A stretch of 64,000 nt of DNA from Nostoc sp. S4 (GTDB lineage: Bacteria; Cyanobacteriota; Cyanobacteriia; Cyanobacteriales; Nostocaceae). Under the pieces are notes generated by a model. That model was not told where the DNA came from, searched no databases, and saw only the letters and a program-made list of their open reading frames with translations. Every line of letters starts with the position of its first letter. Position 1 is the stretch's first letter. Below are positions 1-9,563 of the stretch, one piece after another. The stretch covers positions 62,001 through 126,000 of the forward strand of contig JAQYWR010000006.1 in the NCBI GenBank assembly GCA_029379225.1. Direction: 5' to 3'. The position numbers were made by a program, and so were the translations under genes.

Positions 1-2
1 TT

Positions 3-2135
3 GAGGTCATTCAAAGCTTTGAAAATCCCTTCACGCAGCCTTTAGAAGCAATATATATTTTTCCATTACCTGATGAGGCGGCGGTGGATAACATGGAAAT
101 TAAAATAGGCGATCGCACTATTAAAGGTAATATTAAAAAACGTGAAGAAGCGCAACAAATCTATGAAAAGGCAAAACAAGAAGGACGCACCGCAGGACTT
201 TTAGAACAGGAACGAGACAACATCTTTACCCAATCTCTGGCTAACATCAAACCTGGCGAACAAATTGATGTCACAATTCGTTACACGGAAAGTTTAAAAT
301 TTGAGGCGGGAAACTACGAATTTGTTTTCCCGATGGTGGTGGGGCCAAGATATATTCCCGGAACGCCGATAGATAATAACGGCGATACAGATAGAGTTCC
401 TGATGCTTCGCGGATTACACCACCTCTAGTTCCCGAAGCAATGCGCTTGCGTCACGATATTAATGTCACAGTGGAAATTGACACAGGTTTACCAATTTCT
501 CAAGTGCGTTCTCCTTCTCATCAATTAAAAATTGAACATTCAGGTAAAATTCTGCGGATTCAATTGACTGGAGAAGATACAATCCCCAACAAAGATTTAA
601 TTCTCCGATATCAAGTTTCTGGTCAAGAAACTCAATCCACAGTATTAACCCAAGCCGACGATCGCGGCGGACATTTTGCAATTTATCTAATTCCCGCTTT
701 GTCATATTCTACTGATGAAATTGTCCCCAAAGACGTCGTATTTTTAGTGGATACTTCCGGTTCCCAATCAGGCGATCCGTTGCAAAAGTGTCAAGAATTA
801 ATGCGGCGATTTATTAATGGGTTAAATCCCGACGATACTTTTACAATTCTCGATTTTTCTCATACTGTTAGGCAGTTATCAAAGAAACCTTTGCCGAATA
901 CAGCAGAAAATCGTGCCAAAGCGATCGCTTACATTAACAATTTACAAGCTGCTGGCGGCACAGAAATGCTCAGTGGTATTCGTACAGCCATAAATTTTCC
1001 TACACCAGCCGGCAGGTTACGCAGCGTTGTACTTCTAACCGATGGCTACATCGGCAACGAAAATGAGATTTTGGCAGAGGTACAACAGCACCTCCAACCA
1101 GGAAATCGCCTTTACAGTTTCGGTGCTGGTAGTTCAGTTAACCGTTTTTTACTGAATCGCATTGCCGAAATCGGTCGGGGAATATCCAAAATTATTCGTT
1201 ATGATGAATCCACACAAGAAGTTGCCGAAAAGTTCTACAAACAAATCAACAATCCTGTACTGACGAATATCCAAATTTCTTGGCAAGGTGAAACAGAATC
1301 GCCTGTGATTTACCCAAAGCTAGCGCCTGATTTATTCAGCGAACAACCATTAGTTTTATTTGGTCGCAAACAGGATAGAGCCAGCGGTAATCTGCAAATT
1401 TCCGGTATTGCTGCGGGTGGTAAGCATTATGAAAAAACGTTTCACCTCACATTTGAAGAAACAGGAAATCTTGCTGTAGCGCAGTTATGGGGACGTGCTT
1501 GTATTAAAGATTTGATGAATCAAATGATGAGTTTTGAAACAAAAGCTAACGTAGAAGCAGTTACACAAACAGCTTTAACTTATCAACTGCTTTCTCAGTA
1601 CACCGCTTTTGTTGCTGTCAGCGATGACGTGCGAGTTGAACCAGGAAGTGAATACGTGTCTATGCACGTACCAGTTGAAATGTCTGAAGCAGTTAGTTAC
1701 CTTGGTGGTGTTCCTGCTGGTGGTTTTGCGCGTCAGATAACGTTTCCGATGGCAGCAGCTCTACCCTGTCCACAGCCTCTACAGCCTTTTCTTGATTCTC
1801 TAAGCCGCCAAAGACCGAGGCGAAAGCTAGAAGAATCAGCCGCAGCTATCAACAATCAGTTAGAAATTATTAGCGCCACTGGCTTGGATGAAGCGGCAAT
1901 TATCGAACTAACCCAACACTTAAAACAAATAAACTTACCTTCAGGCTTTGGTGGTGAAATCGTCTTCGAGTTCACTATCAAAAAAGGTCGGGTAGCAGCG
2001 ATAATGTTGGATGAAGAAGCATCAACCCAAAAAAATGCAGCTGTGGTGGAGAAAATTAAGCGATCGCTCCAAACTTGGAGACTTCCCCAATCTACAGCTG
2101 CTAAAGTAGTCTTAATCTTGCGTGTTCAAGCTTAA
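3..2135 (+). CDS. VIT domain + von Willebrand A domain protein (5' partial)
   Basis: The frame is open from the first bases of the window, so the gene starts upstream; the first ATG at 84 is internal. The visible N-terminus is a VIT domain: NPFTQPLEAIYIFPLPD, then a KREEAQQIYEKAKQ segment and a LLEQERDNIFTQS segment. A VWA domain follows, with the metal-site motif DTSGS near codon 750 and a later LLTDGYIGNE strand. The C-terminal part from about 1750 is variable and unassigned. VIT/VWA proteins are generally cell-surface or adhesion-type proteins and resemble inter-alpha-trypsin inhibitor heavy chains; no enzyme activity is implied. No sorting signal is visible in this part. A palindromic terminator follows the stop. 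The family is clear, the biological role unknown. Confidence 0.9.
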   Translation, partial: EVIQSFENPFTQPLEAIYIFPLPDEAAVDNMEIKIGDRTIKGNIKKREEAQQIYEKAKQEGRTAGLLEQERDNIFTQSLANIKPGEQIDVTIRYTESLKFEAGNYEFVFPMVVGPRYIPGTPIDNNGDTDRVPDASRITPPLVPEAMRLRHDINVTVEIDTGLPISQVRSPSHQLKIEHSGKILRIQLTGEDTIPNKDLILRYQVSGQETQSTVLTQADDRGGHFAIYLIPALSYSTDEIVPKDVVFLVDTSGSQSGDPLQKCQELMRRFINGLNPDDTFTILDFSHTVRQLSKKPLPNTAENRAKAIAYINNLQAAGGTEMLSGIRTAINFPTPAGRLRSVVLLTDGYIGNENEILAEVQQHLQPGNRLYSFGAGSSVNRFLLNRIAEIGRGISKIIRYDESTQEVAEKFYKQINNPVLTNIQISWQGETESPVIYPKLAPDLFSEQPLVLFGRKQDRASGNLQISGIAAGGKHYEKTFHLTFEETGNLAVAQLWGRACIKDLMNQMMSFETKANVEAVTQTALTYQLLSQYTAFVAVSDDVRVEPGSEYVSMHVPVEMSEAVSYLGGVPAGGFARQITFPMAAALPCPQPLQPFLDSLSRQRPRRKLEESAAAINNQLEIISATGLDEAAIIELTQHLKQINLPSGFGGEIVFEFTIKKGRVAAIMLDEEASTQKNAAVVEKIKRSLQTWRLPQSTAAKVVLILRVQA

Positions 2136-2140
2136 TTTTA

Positions 2141-2164
2141 AGAGACCGGAAATTTCCGGTCTCT
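2141..2164. terminator. Perfect 24-bp palindrome between convergent genes
   Basis: Two 12-bp arms (AGAGACCGGAAA and its complement) meet without a loop just after the VIT/VWA stop and before the minus-strand stop at 2171. The position between convergent genes suggests a bidirectional terminator. There is no strong T-tract, so efficiency is uncertain. Confidence 0.6.
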
Positions 2165-2170
2165 TGAGAT

Positions 2171-2752
2171 TTAATTACGAGTCTTAACTTGGCGTGCCAT
2201 ATCTAAATAAGCACTCATATTTGCCCCTGGACGCCGACGCCCATTAGAGATTTTACCCGAAGGAGCGAGATACTTGGGTGCAAAGGTGGTTTCAGTTGGC
2301 TGCTCTTTTAGGACTTTAGCTGCCGCAGCTTTTTCATTATTCCCAGGTTGAACTTTTAGACCATCGGCAGTTTGGACTAGCTCAACATCAGCTGGTTTTG
2401 GATTTTCAGATGATTTTGCTTGTTTAGTTGATTTAGTCGATTTAGTCGATTTTGCCTTACCGTTATTTGTGTCGGCTTTTGCTCCGTTCAATGAAGCTGG
2501 CTTGGATGCATCTGGTGTATCTGATGTAATTGTTTCTGTTACTTTTTTCGCACTGGATGCAACTGTTTCTACTACTTTCATAGCATTCGATGCTACCTCT
2601 TTAGCTGCCTCTGTAGCAGTATCCTTGACCTCATCCAATTCTAAGAAGTAGCCGTTGCTTTTTTTCTTCCCTGGTAATAAGCCAGTCACGAAACCTAAAA
2701 TCCCGCCAAGAAAACCTTGAATACCCGAAATCAACTTTTTGATAAAATCCAT
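2171..2752 (-). CDS. Hypothetical Ala/Lys-rich protein with hydrophobic N-terminus
   Basis: 193 residues, family not recognised. Residues 1-30 are glycine-rich and amphipathic or hydrophobic (FIKKLISGIQGFLGGILGF) and could attach to a membrane. Residues 40-75 form an Ala/Val/Thr helix rich in KEV/KKV spacing. Residues 95-120 carry short KSTKSTKSTK repeats. The C-terminus is basic (GRRRPGA). There is no cleavable signal peptide. The composition fits a cyanobacterial thylakoid- or surface-associated small protein, but no function can be assigned. It is convergent with the VIT/VWA gene and shares its palindromic terminator. Confidence 0.7.
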   Translation of the reverse strand: MDFIKKLISGIQGFLGGILGFVTGLLPGKKKSNGYFLELDEVKDTATEAAKEVASNAMKVVETVASSAKKVTETITSDTPDASKPASLNGAKADTNNGKAKSTKSTKSTKQAKSSENPKPADVELVQTADGLKVQPGNNEKAAAAKVLKEQPTETTFAPKYLAPSGKISNGRRRPGANMSAYLDMARQVKTRN

Positions 2753-3247
2753 TACAATTACTCCTGCCTTTTATATTTGATATTTGACCGTAATTGTTAA
2801 TAATTACGACAATTTGTTACATTTTTTTGCTTTGCGTCACCCTATGCTGGTGACAACCCTTATAGGTTTGTGTTTAATGAACATTGTAATAAAACTACAG
2901 GATAAATGCTTTGTTGCAAGTACCTGCCAAGCTATATACCGAGAACTAATTATTAAATTTTACTGTAACTTAGAGCAAGATTCTGAAAGCTAGCTTCATA
3001 AAAATTAATATTTCTTTGTTTAATAATTTAGGCAAGCTCTTTGCTCTCAACCAGTAAAAGGAGTGTCATAGCCTGTTAGCAGATGGCTATAATATTAAGT
3101 TACATTTGTTACAAGCTTGCTCTTAAAGTATCTGAAGTTTTGCCAAGATATCTCGATAAAAATCTGAAAAGCAAGAACTTCTGTTTGTAGAGCAATATGT
3201 ACTTACAAAAGTTAAATACACCACCTAAATTTAGCTAGATTTTGTAA
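2753..3247. other. Intergenic region without a supported gene
   Basis: AT-rich 495-bp spacer between a divergent hypothetical gene and the lipase. A 69-codon plus-strand frame (2784-2993) has no recognisable domain and no convincing ribosome site, so it is not called. It presumably holds the promoters of both flanking genes. Confidence 0.5.
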
Positions 3248-3883
3248 ATGAACATTGAAAATCAGCAACGCAATCCCGTTTTATTAATACACGGAATTGA
3301 CGATACAGAAGCAGTTTTTCGCCAAATGAGACTGTATCTTATACAACAAGGTTTTCCCGTACATGCTTTGAATTTAGTACCGAATAACGGCGATTTGGGT
3401 CTTGATGAATTGGCAAAGCAAGTAGCCAATTATGTCACAACTAACTTTGGCTTGGAACAACCACTGGATTTGGTAGGCTTCAGCATGGGAGGAATTGTTA
3501 GCCGTTACTATATCCAGCGGCTAGGAGGAATTAACCGCGTGCAGAGGTTTATTACAATCGCTTCGCCCCATCATGGAACTGTGGTTGCTTACGGTTCTAG
3601 GCGTCCCGGTTGCGTACAAATGCGCCCTGACAGCCTTTTTCTCAAGGATTTAAATTCTGATGCTGTAATGTTGAAGCAACTAAATTTTACATCTATCTGG
3701 ACACCTTATGATTTAATGATTGTCCCTGCAAATAGTTCGCAAATGCCCGTAGGACAGCAAGTAATAGTACCAGTTGCTCTACACCCTTGGATGCTGACAG
3801 ACTCTGGAAGTTTAGCAGCAGTAACAGCAGCTTTAGCACAGCCTATTAAGCTACCCCTACTGAAGAAAAAATCCAGTCAGTAA
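3248..3883 (+). CDS. Alpha/beta hydrolase, LipA-type triacylglycerol lipase family
   Basis: 211 residues. The N-terminal strand PVLLIHGIDD gives the oxyanion HG motif. The nucleophile elbow GFSMGG supplies the catalytic serine near residue 80. A SPHHGT segment follows it, as in bacterial secreted-type lipases and esterases. A late His (VALHPWML) and an acidic residue probably complete the triad. No signal peptide is visible, so the enzyme is probably cytoplasmic or membrane-associated in this host. The length is near the minimal size of the family. Substrate unknown; lipid or ester hydrolysis is a family inference. Confidence 0.85.
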   Translation: MNIENQQRNPVLLIHGIDDTEAVFRQMRLYLIQQGFPVHALNLVPNNGDLGLDELAKQVANYVTTNFGLEQPLDLVGFSMGGIVSRYYIQRLGGINRVQRFITIASPHHGTVVAYGSRRPGCVQMRPDSLFLKDLNSDAVMLKQLNFTSIWTPYDLMIVPANSSQMPVGQQVIVPVALHPWMLTDSGSLAAVTAALAQPIKLPLLKKKSSQ

Positions 3884-3973
3884 TTAGCACACTTGCCAAG
3901 CTTAATTTATTTTTAATTACAAATTATGAATTACATAGCTTGCTTCTCGCTAAAAGCAAGTATTAGGAATTAT

Positions 3974-4405
3974 TTAAGTTCTATCCCCAATTTGGGCATG
4001 TTCGTAACTTCCAAAAATCGCCTCTGGATAACGATAATACTTAAACTCCATTAAGTTATAAAAGGGATCTTCTAAAAAAAAAGTACGATGCTCAAGAGGA
4101 GAACCTACAAAGCGATTTTTGCTTTGTTCGCGAAAAATTAGTTGTTGGTGTTGTGCCCTTTCTAGTAAGTCCTCCCAGTCACGTTCTTGGGTAAAAATTA
4201 GTCCAAAGTGTCTGGGATAAATAGTCTGTTGGGCTATCAAAAGTTCTTTGGTAACATGAGCTACTAGTTGATGACCGTAGAGATTGAGAATTAGGGCGTG
4301 ACGGTTTTCACGACCGGGAATACAGCCCAAGCCATCTACATAATATGTTTTTGTCTGGGCAATGTCAGTAACAGGAAAAGCGAGATGGAATAAAGTTCGA
4401 CTCAT
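3974..4405 (-). CDS. VOC (glyoxalase/dioxygenase) fold protein
   Basis: 143 residues with the two-module vicinal-oxygen-chelate pattern. The first strand LFHLAFPVTDI carries a metal-type His, and the second module ends DPFYNLMEFKYY with the expected Glu. VOC proteins bind a divalent metal and include lyases, dioxygenases and resistance proteins. The sequence resembles short cyanobacterial VOC proteins of unknown substrate. It sits alone, convergent with the lipase. The fold is confident, the reaction unknown. Confidence 0.8.
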   Translation of the reverse strand: MSRTLFHLAFPVTDIAQTKTYYVDGLGCIPGRENRHALILNLYGHQLVAHVTKELLIAQQTIYPRHFGLIFTQERDWEDLLERAQHQQLIFREQSKNRFVGSPLEHRTFFLEDPFYNLMEFKYYRYPEAIFGSYEHAQIGDRT

Positions 4406-4742
4406 AGGTTGTATGAAAAAAACTAATAGTTGATGATATTTACAATTTCTGCTGTCAAGTCTTGATTGTGGTCAACTGGAACACAGTTTTAATTGACATT
4501 AACTTATATCCTTTGTTCTATACTAATCGGCTTTTATTTTTAAACTTATTTGCTAGACAGGGGATAGCGAATAGGAAATCAGCCTTTTGAGGTAAGGGTG
4601 AGTTTTTTGTTGCAATCAAATAGGAGTTTCTAATACAAATATATTACTTGGACTGGAAAGGTGTGATAAATTAAACAGTAAATGTAAGAAATTGGTTATC
4701 CTAGTTGATATTCAGATAAAAATGACTCTTGACTAATTACTG
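4406..4742. other. Intergenic region
   Basis: 337 bp between divergent genes. AT-rich, with no repeat, RNA or small gene that I can support; it presumably carries the two divergent promoters. Confidence 0.4.
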
Positions 4743-5540
4743 ATGTCACCCTCAATTGATTTTATAAATCCTTGGTTGCTGGGAATAGGATTAAACACAA
4801 TTTTATTGGGTTTAGCTGCGATCGCTCCGAAAAAGCTGCTCACAAAAGCTGGGTTATTCCACGCCTGGTTACTAGCCATAATAATTTGGGGAACTTTAGG
4901 CTGGCAAGGTTATGCAGTAGTAATGTTCTATTTTCTGATTGGTTCTGGCGTTACCCGCATTGGGATGGCACAGAAGGAGGCAGAAGGAATTGCGGAAAAG
5001 CGTTCTGGGGCAAGAGGGCCAGAAAACGTTTGGGGTTCGGCTTTGACTGGGGCGTTATGTGCTTTAGGAGTAGGGCTACTCAATTCGGGATTGATTGTAC
5101 CGTTACCTCAATCCTTAGTCCCCAGCCCCCAGTCCCTTTTATTATTAGGCTATGTAGCGAGTTTTAGTACTAAGCTTGCTGACACCACTGCTAGCGAAGT
5201 TGGTAAAGCATACGGTAAAAGCACTTTTTTAATTACCACCCTCCAACCAGTGCCCCGTGGCACCGAAGGAGCGGTAAGCTTAGAGGGAACTTTAGCTGGT
5301 GTTGTGGCTTCTGTAGCGATCGCCCTTGTTGGTTGGGGAGTTGGTTTAATTGATGTATTGGGCGTAGCTTGGTGTGTGCTAGCAGCATTTATTGCCACCA
5401 ATTTAGAAAGTGTAATTGGGGCAACACTGCAATCAAAATATACCTGGATGACCAATGAAGTGGTAAATATTTTTAATACATTAATCGGAGCGATCGCAGC
5501 TGTAATATTTGCCTGGGTGTGGGGCATTTGGCATTGGTAA
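4743..5540 (+). CDS. DUF92/TIGR00297 integral membrane protein (phytyl-phosphate kinase VTE6-like)
   Basis: 265 residues with about six membrane segments. Family-typical motifs are present: ARGPENVWGS, FSTKLADTTASEVGKAYGK and VPRGTEGAVSLEGT. Plant VTE6 and cyanobacterial relatives phosphorylate phytyl phosphate to phytyl diphosphate, recycling chlorophyll-derived phytol for tocopherol and phylloquinone synthesis. That would connect to the menA phytyltransferase at 18.7 kb, although the genes are not linked. Residues about 121-132 (around 5105-5145) are a low-complexity SLVPSPQS stretch encoded by a C-rich repeat that looks inserted in frame. The start is the ATG at 4743. Confidence 0.85.
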   Translation: MSPSIDFINPWLLGIGLNTILLGLAAIAPKKLLTKAGLFHAWLLAIIIWGTLGWQGYAVVMFYFLIGSGVTRIGMAQKEAEGIAEKRSGARGPENVWGSALTGALCALGVGLLNSGLIVPLPQSLVPSPQSLLLLGYVASFSTKLADTTASEVGKAYGKSTFLITTLQPVPRGTEGAVSLEGTLAGVVASVAIALVGWGVGLIDVLGVAWCVLAAFIATNLESVIGATLQSKYTWMTNEVVNIFNTLIGAIAAVIFAWVWGIWHW

Positions 5541-6102
5541 GCCAAGACTTTGCTCAATTGAAGCAATTAGTCAAGAAAAGGAGCAATAAATTATTTTTCA
5601 GCTTTCTTGGTTGATTTTACTTAATTATCTGATTATTTGTCCAAATTTATCCAGTTTTTTTCAGGAATTTGCTTTGGCTTGCTTATGGGCGATCGCTGAA
5701 ATTTTCAATCCTGTTGTGTCTTTTCAAGAGCGTATAACTAGATTAGGGAAAACTATATTATCAAAAAGGCGTTCTGACGCAAACAGAATTTTTAATCGCT
5801 TTCTCACCTCAGACCGTCTCCTCTTTAATTAGCAGTTATATATTTTTTTGGCTATTTCCATGTGAGTAAGTTGGCACAATAAAACTAAAGTGTGTCAAGA
5901 AAAGTAAATCAGGCTCAAATCCTTTTCTAACTGCTAAACAGTTCCCTGCCTCCTGCTTTATGCAAACAATAATTATTTATGCCGATATACTAGATTATTT
6001 TATAAAATCTTTATCATAATAATCCATCAATGACAAGACGATTTCTATATGATTTAATTTGAAAGTCCTATAAGTGTTTAACCATTTTTACATAATTAGT
6101 TC
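5541..6102. other. Intergenic region, 562 bp
   Basis: AT-rich. A 73-codon plus-strand frame (5611-5832) looks random and is not called. It should contain the promoter of the PpiC/ABC operon at 6103. No hairpin or repeat stands out. Confidence 0.4.
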
Positions 6103-6885
6103 ATGGAATCTTTACCATTTTTGACAGTCAATGACCAACCTATTTCTATTGAGGAAGCAGTAAAATATCTGCAAGCCTCTGGAAAATTGGGACAGTTCAT
6201 TGGGGATATTCTCCGCCAGCACGTAATTGAGCAAGAAATACGAACGCGAGATGATATCCAGATTGGTACAGCAATCACAGAGCAGGCAATTATTGACTTT
6301 AGACTCAACAATCAATTGACTGACCCCCAAAGCTTTCAAGAATGGTTAAAGAGGAATAACACAGATTACATCACATTTCATACATCTGTTACTTTTGGTT
6401 ACAAGCTAGAAAAACTCAAAGCTGTAGTGACAGAATCAAAACTTCCAGAATATTTTATTGAACGCAAAATTTTTTTAGACCGGATGGTACTTTCTCGAAT
6501 TGTTGTTGATAATCGGGAACTGGCAGACGAACTACAAATCCAAATTGAAGAAGGAGGTAGCTTTGAGCAACTAGCTAGAGAGTATTCACTTGCAGATGAC
6601 CGACTTTTGAACGGCATGATGGGAATAATTAGCCGAGGAAGTCTGCCAGATACACTACGGGCAGCTATTGATGTAGCAAGTCCTGGACAAGTGGTAGGAC
6701 CAATAGAAATGGTTGGCGGAACCTCCTTGAAAGGAGAAGTACCTTATGGTTTGTTTCGAGTAGAACAATTTCTGCCAGCATCTTTAGAAGATACTCAACT
6801 AAAGCAAGCACTACAAAATGAATTGTTTGAGAAATGGCTAGCAGAGAAAATTCAAAAACTGACAGTCAAATTACAAGTGAGTTAA
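6103..6885 (+). CDS. Peptidyl-prolyl isomerase, PpiC/SurA type
   Basis: 260 residues. An all-helical SurA-like N-terminal half (about 1-125) is followed by a parvulin-type rotamase domain (about 125-245) with FEQLAREYSLADD and the later PGQVVGPIEM motif. No signal peptide is seen, so it would act on the cytoplasmic side. It overlaps the following ABC exporter by about 50 bp, which implies translational coupling. In Nostocales such genes commonly sit beside C39-type or HetC-like exporters. A reasonable inference is that it keeps the secreted substrate unfolded or assists its delivery. A dedicated maturation role for one peptide is an alternative. Confidence 0.85.
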   Translation: MESLPFLTVNDQPISIEEAVKYLQASGKLGQFIGDILRQHVIEQEIRTRDDIQIGTAITEQAIIDFRLNNQLTDPQSFQEWLKRNNTDYITFHTSVTFGYKLEKLKAVVTESKLPEYFIERKIFLDRMVLSRIVVDNRELADELQIQIEEGGSFEQLAREYSLADDRLLNGMMGIISRGSLPDTLRAAIDVASPGQVVGPIEMVGGTSLKGEVPYGLFRVEQFLPASLEDTQLKQALQNELFEKWLAEKIQKLTVKLQVS

Positions 6886-9563
6886 AAATTCTGGATAATG
6901 AATCTCTACGATTAGAAGTGCTAGCTTCTTTACCTTGGAATCAACCGCCCCTATGTTGGTTGACTCCCGAACAACAATCCAGATTGCAAGATGAATCTCA
7001 AGCCCGTCAGTATCGTCTAGGAGATAAAATCTGGTCAAGCGATATCGGCGGTTACCAGTTCTTGATTGTGACTGGGAAAGTGCGTTTGCGAGATGGCAGA
7101 GCAAACCCATCCAAGGGGCTGTCTCAAGAACGCGTTGGCAAACCTATAGCTGCACTGGGTGCAGGAGATTGGTTTGGCGATTTACAAAAGCTGCCTGGGG
7201 ATTTTAAAGCTGTAGCTGCTAGTAAAGAAGTGATAGTAGTGTGTTGGGCTACAACACTATGGGCAGAATTTTATCACCCACAAATTCAGGAGTTTTGGCA
7301 AGCATTACCAGTGGAGAGGGAAGTAGAAAAAGAGACATTTTCCTTTTCTTCCACAACAATTCCCCTACCCCCAGCTGCGGAGAGTACTCCCCCACTCCAA
7401 CTGCAAAAAGGACTTCCAGCCGCCAATCTGATTATTCCGAATTATCCTTTTGTTGGCAGTTGGAATACTGCTGCTGCATGTTTAACAATGGTGGCGCAAC
7501 AATTAGAAAATTCTGTGCAACTAGAATGGGTGCAACGTCAACTCAGAGGACAACGCCCAAAAAATGTTGTGGAAGCAGCAGAAAAAATGGGTTTAGTGTT
7601 GCGGCGCCTACGTGTGAGTTGGGGTGAGTTGCGGCAAATATCATTTCCAGCTTTATTGTTGTGGAATTCCGACTTACCCCAGAGTCCCTCTTGGGTGGTA
7701 GCCTATGGAGTTAGAGGCGATCGCCTGATTATCGCTAATCCTCTAAATCCCGATCGCGTTTGTGAAGGCTTACCCCAGTCAGTGGTTGAAACGTCTTGGG
7801 ATGGACAACTCTGGCAAGTAGAACTAATATCTCAGCAAGAAAAATTTAACCTTAGTTGGTTTACGCCGGCAGTTTGGAAGTATAAGGGATTGCTTAGCGA
7901 AGTATTGTTAGCATCTTTTACCTTGCAGCTTTTAGGGTTAACAACACCCCTAATTACGCAAGTCGTTATTGATAAAGTGATGGTGCAGGAGAGTTTGCCG
8001 ACTCTTGATGTCATGGCGCTGGCGCTACTTTTTGTTGCCATATTTGAGTCTATACTCGGCATTCTGCGCTTATTTATCTTTACTCATACAGCTCGCCGCT
8101 TGGATTTGAGTTTATCAGCACAGCTGTTTCGCCATCTGATGCGTTTGCCTTTGGCTTATTTTGAGTCACGGCGTGTGGGAGACACAGTAGCACGAGTCCA
8201 AGAACTCGAACAAATCCGGCAGTTTCTCACAGGTACAGCATTAACTGTAATTCTAGATAGCATCTTTGCTGTGGTGTACCTGGCATTGATGTTTTACTAT
8301 AGTATCCCACTCACCTTTGTGGCATTAGCTGTATTGCCGCTGTTTGCTACATTGACGATAGTTGCAACACCAATTCTGCGTAACTGGCTCAACGAAACTT
8401 TTAACCGGAGTGCTGATAGTCAATCGTTTTTAGTCGAGACAGTGACGGGGATTCACTCCGTTAAAGCTCATGCAGCCGAACCAGTAGCACGCGATCGCTG
8501 GGAAGGCTTATTTGCTCGCTTCATCCGCACAGGTTTTAAAGCCTCTACCACCTCCAACATCAGTAGCAATATTGGTGACTTTCTCACCAATTTTTCTACC
8601 TTGCTGATTCTCTGGTTTGGAGCCAAGTTAGTCATCGAACAAAAGCTCACAGTCGGACAGCTTGTTGCCTTTCAAATGTTGTCCGGTAGAGTCACAGGGC
8701 CGCTTTTGCGCTTAGTACAATTGTGGCAAAACCTCCAACAAGTCCTACTTTCCGTAGACCGCATTGGTGACATTCTCAACGTCTCTCCAGAAGCCGAACA
8801 AGGAACTGGGTTAGTTTTACCACCCCTCAAAGGTCAAGTCAGCTTCGAGCAAGTATTTTTCCGCTACCGACCGAACTTTGAACCAGTTCTGCGGGGAATA
8901 TCTTTCAATGCCGAACCAGGGCAATTTGTTGGTATTGTCGGACGCAGCGGTTCTGGTAAAAGTACCCTTTCTAAACTATTGCAACGCCTCTATCAAATTG
9001 AATCAGGACGCATCCTGATTGATGGTTTTGATATTAAAAGTTCCGATTTAGCATCACTGCGGCAACAAATTAGTGTAGTTCTCCAAGAAGACTTTTTATT
9101 TAACGGTTCTATTTTGGAAAATATCACTCTCGGCAATCCCGACATTAGTGCAGAGCAAGTGGTAGAAGCAGCAAGACTAGCCGTAGCACACGACTTCATC
9201 AGTCAATTACCCTACGGTTACGAAACCAATGTGGGCGAACGCGGCACCGCTTTATCTGGTGGACAAAGACAACGCATTGCCCTAGCAAGGTTATTCCTTT
9301 CCCAAGCGCCGATTTTAGTTTTGGATGAAGCTACCAGTGCTTTGGATAGTGAAACTGAACAACAAGTACTACAAAACCTACAAAGAATTTCTGCTAACCG
9401 TACCGTCTTTCTGATTGCTCACCGCTTTGCTCCCCTCAAACGTGCCGATTTGATTTTGGTGTTAGAGCAAGGCGTGATTGCCGAACGTGGCACTCACTCA
9501 CAGTTATTGCAACAAAAAGGTTTGTACTGGTCGTTATATCAACGGCAGCAAGCAAATATATAG
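6834..9563 (+). CDS. Type I secretion ABC transporter: CNMP-like + inactive C39-like + TMD + NBD
   Basis: 909 residues. Order: a cyclic-nucleotide-binding-like domain (about 30-170); a C39 peptidase-like domain (about 200-320); a six-helix exporter TMD (about 345-640); and an NBD with Walker A GRSGSGKST (702), signature LSGGQ (806), Walker B ILVLDEATSALD (828) and an H-loop His (861). In the C39-like domain the catalytic Cys position reads Thr (WNTAAACL, about 212), the His position reads Trp (SWVVAYG, about 286) and the Asp position reads Asn (IIANPL, about 300). It should therefore bind rather than cleave, as in HlyB. The start is uncertain: the ATG at 6834 lies inside the isomerase gene, and no later in-frame ATG precedes the CNMP domain. 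No HlyD-type adaptor gene is adjacent. Confidence 0.9.
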   Translation: MASRENSKTDSQITSELKILDNESLRLEVLASLPWNQPPLCWLTPEQQSRLQDESQARQYRLGDKIWSSDIGGYQFLIVTGKVRLRDGRANPSKGLSQERVGKPIAALGAGDWFGDLQKLPGDFKAVAASKEVIVVCWATTLWAEFYHPQIQEFWQALPVEREVEKETFSFSSTTIPLPPAAESTPPLQLQKGLPAANLIIPNYPFVGSWNTAAACLTMVAQQLENSVQLEWVQRQLRGQRPKNVVEAAEKMGLVLRRLRVSWGELRQISFPALLLWNSDLPQSPSWVVAYGVRGDRLIIANPLNPDRVCEGLPQSVVETSWDGQLWQVELISQQEKFNLSWFTPAVWKYKGLLSEVLLASFTLQLLGLTTPLITQVVIDKVMVQESLPTLDVMALALLFVAIFESILGILRLFIFTHTARRLDLSLSAQLFRHLMRLPLAYFESRRVGDTVARVQELEQIRQFLTGTALTVILDSIFAVVYLALMFYYSIPLTFVALAVLPLFATLTIVATPILRNWLNETFNRSADSQSFLVETVTGIHSVKAHAAEPVARDRWEGLFARFIRTGFKASTTSNISSNIGDFLTNFSTLLILWFGAKLVIEQKLTVGQLVAFQMLSGRVTGPLLRLVQLWQNLQQVLLSVDRIGDILNVSPEAEQGTGLVLPPLKGQVSFEQVFFRYRPNFEPVLRGISFNAEPGQFVGIVGRSGSGKSTLSKLLQRLYQIESGRILIDGFDIKSSDLASLRQQISVVLQEDFLFNGSILENITLGNPDISAEQVVEAARLAVAHDFISQLPYGYETNVGERGTALSGGQRQRIALARLFLSQAPILVLDEATSALDSETEQQVLQNLQRISANRTVFLIAHRFAPLKRADLILVLEQGVIAERGTHSQLLQQKGLYWSLYQRQQANI

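Noticed and set aside
2784-2993. 69-codon plus-strand frame
   Set aside because: No domain, no clear ribosome site, AT-rich random-looking composition.
5611-5832. 73-codon plus-strand frame
   Set aside because: No motif; composition follows intergenic DNA.
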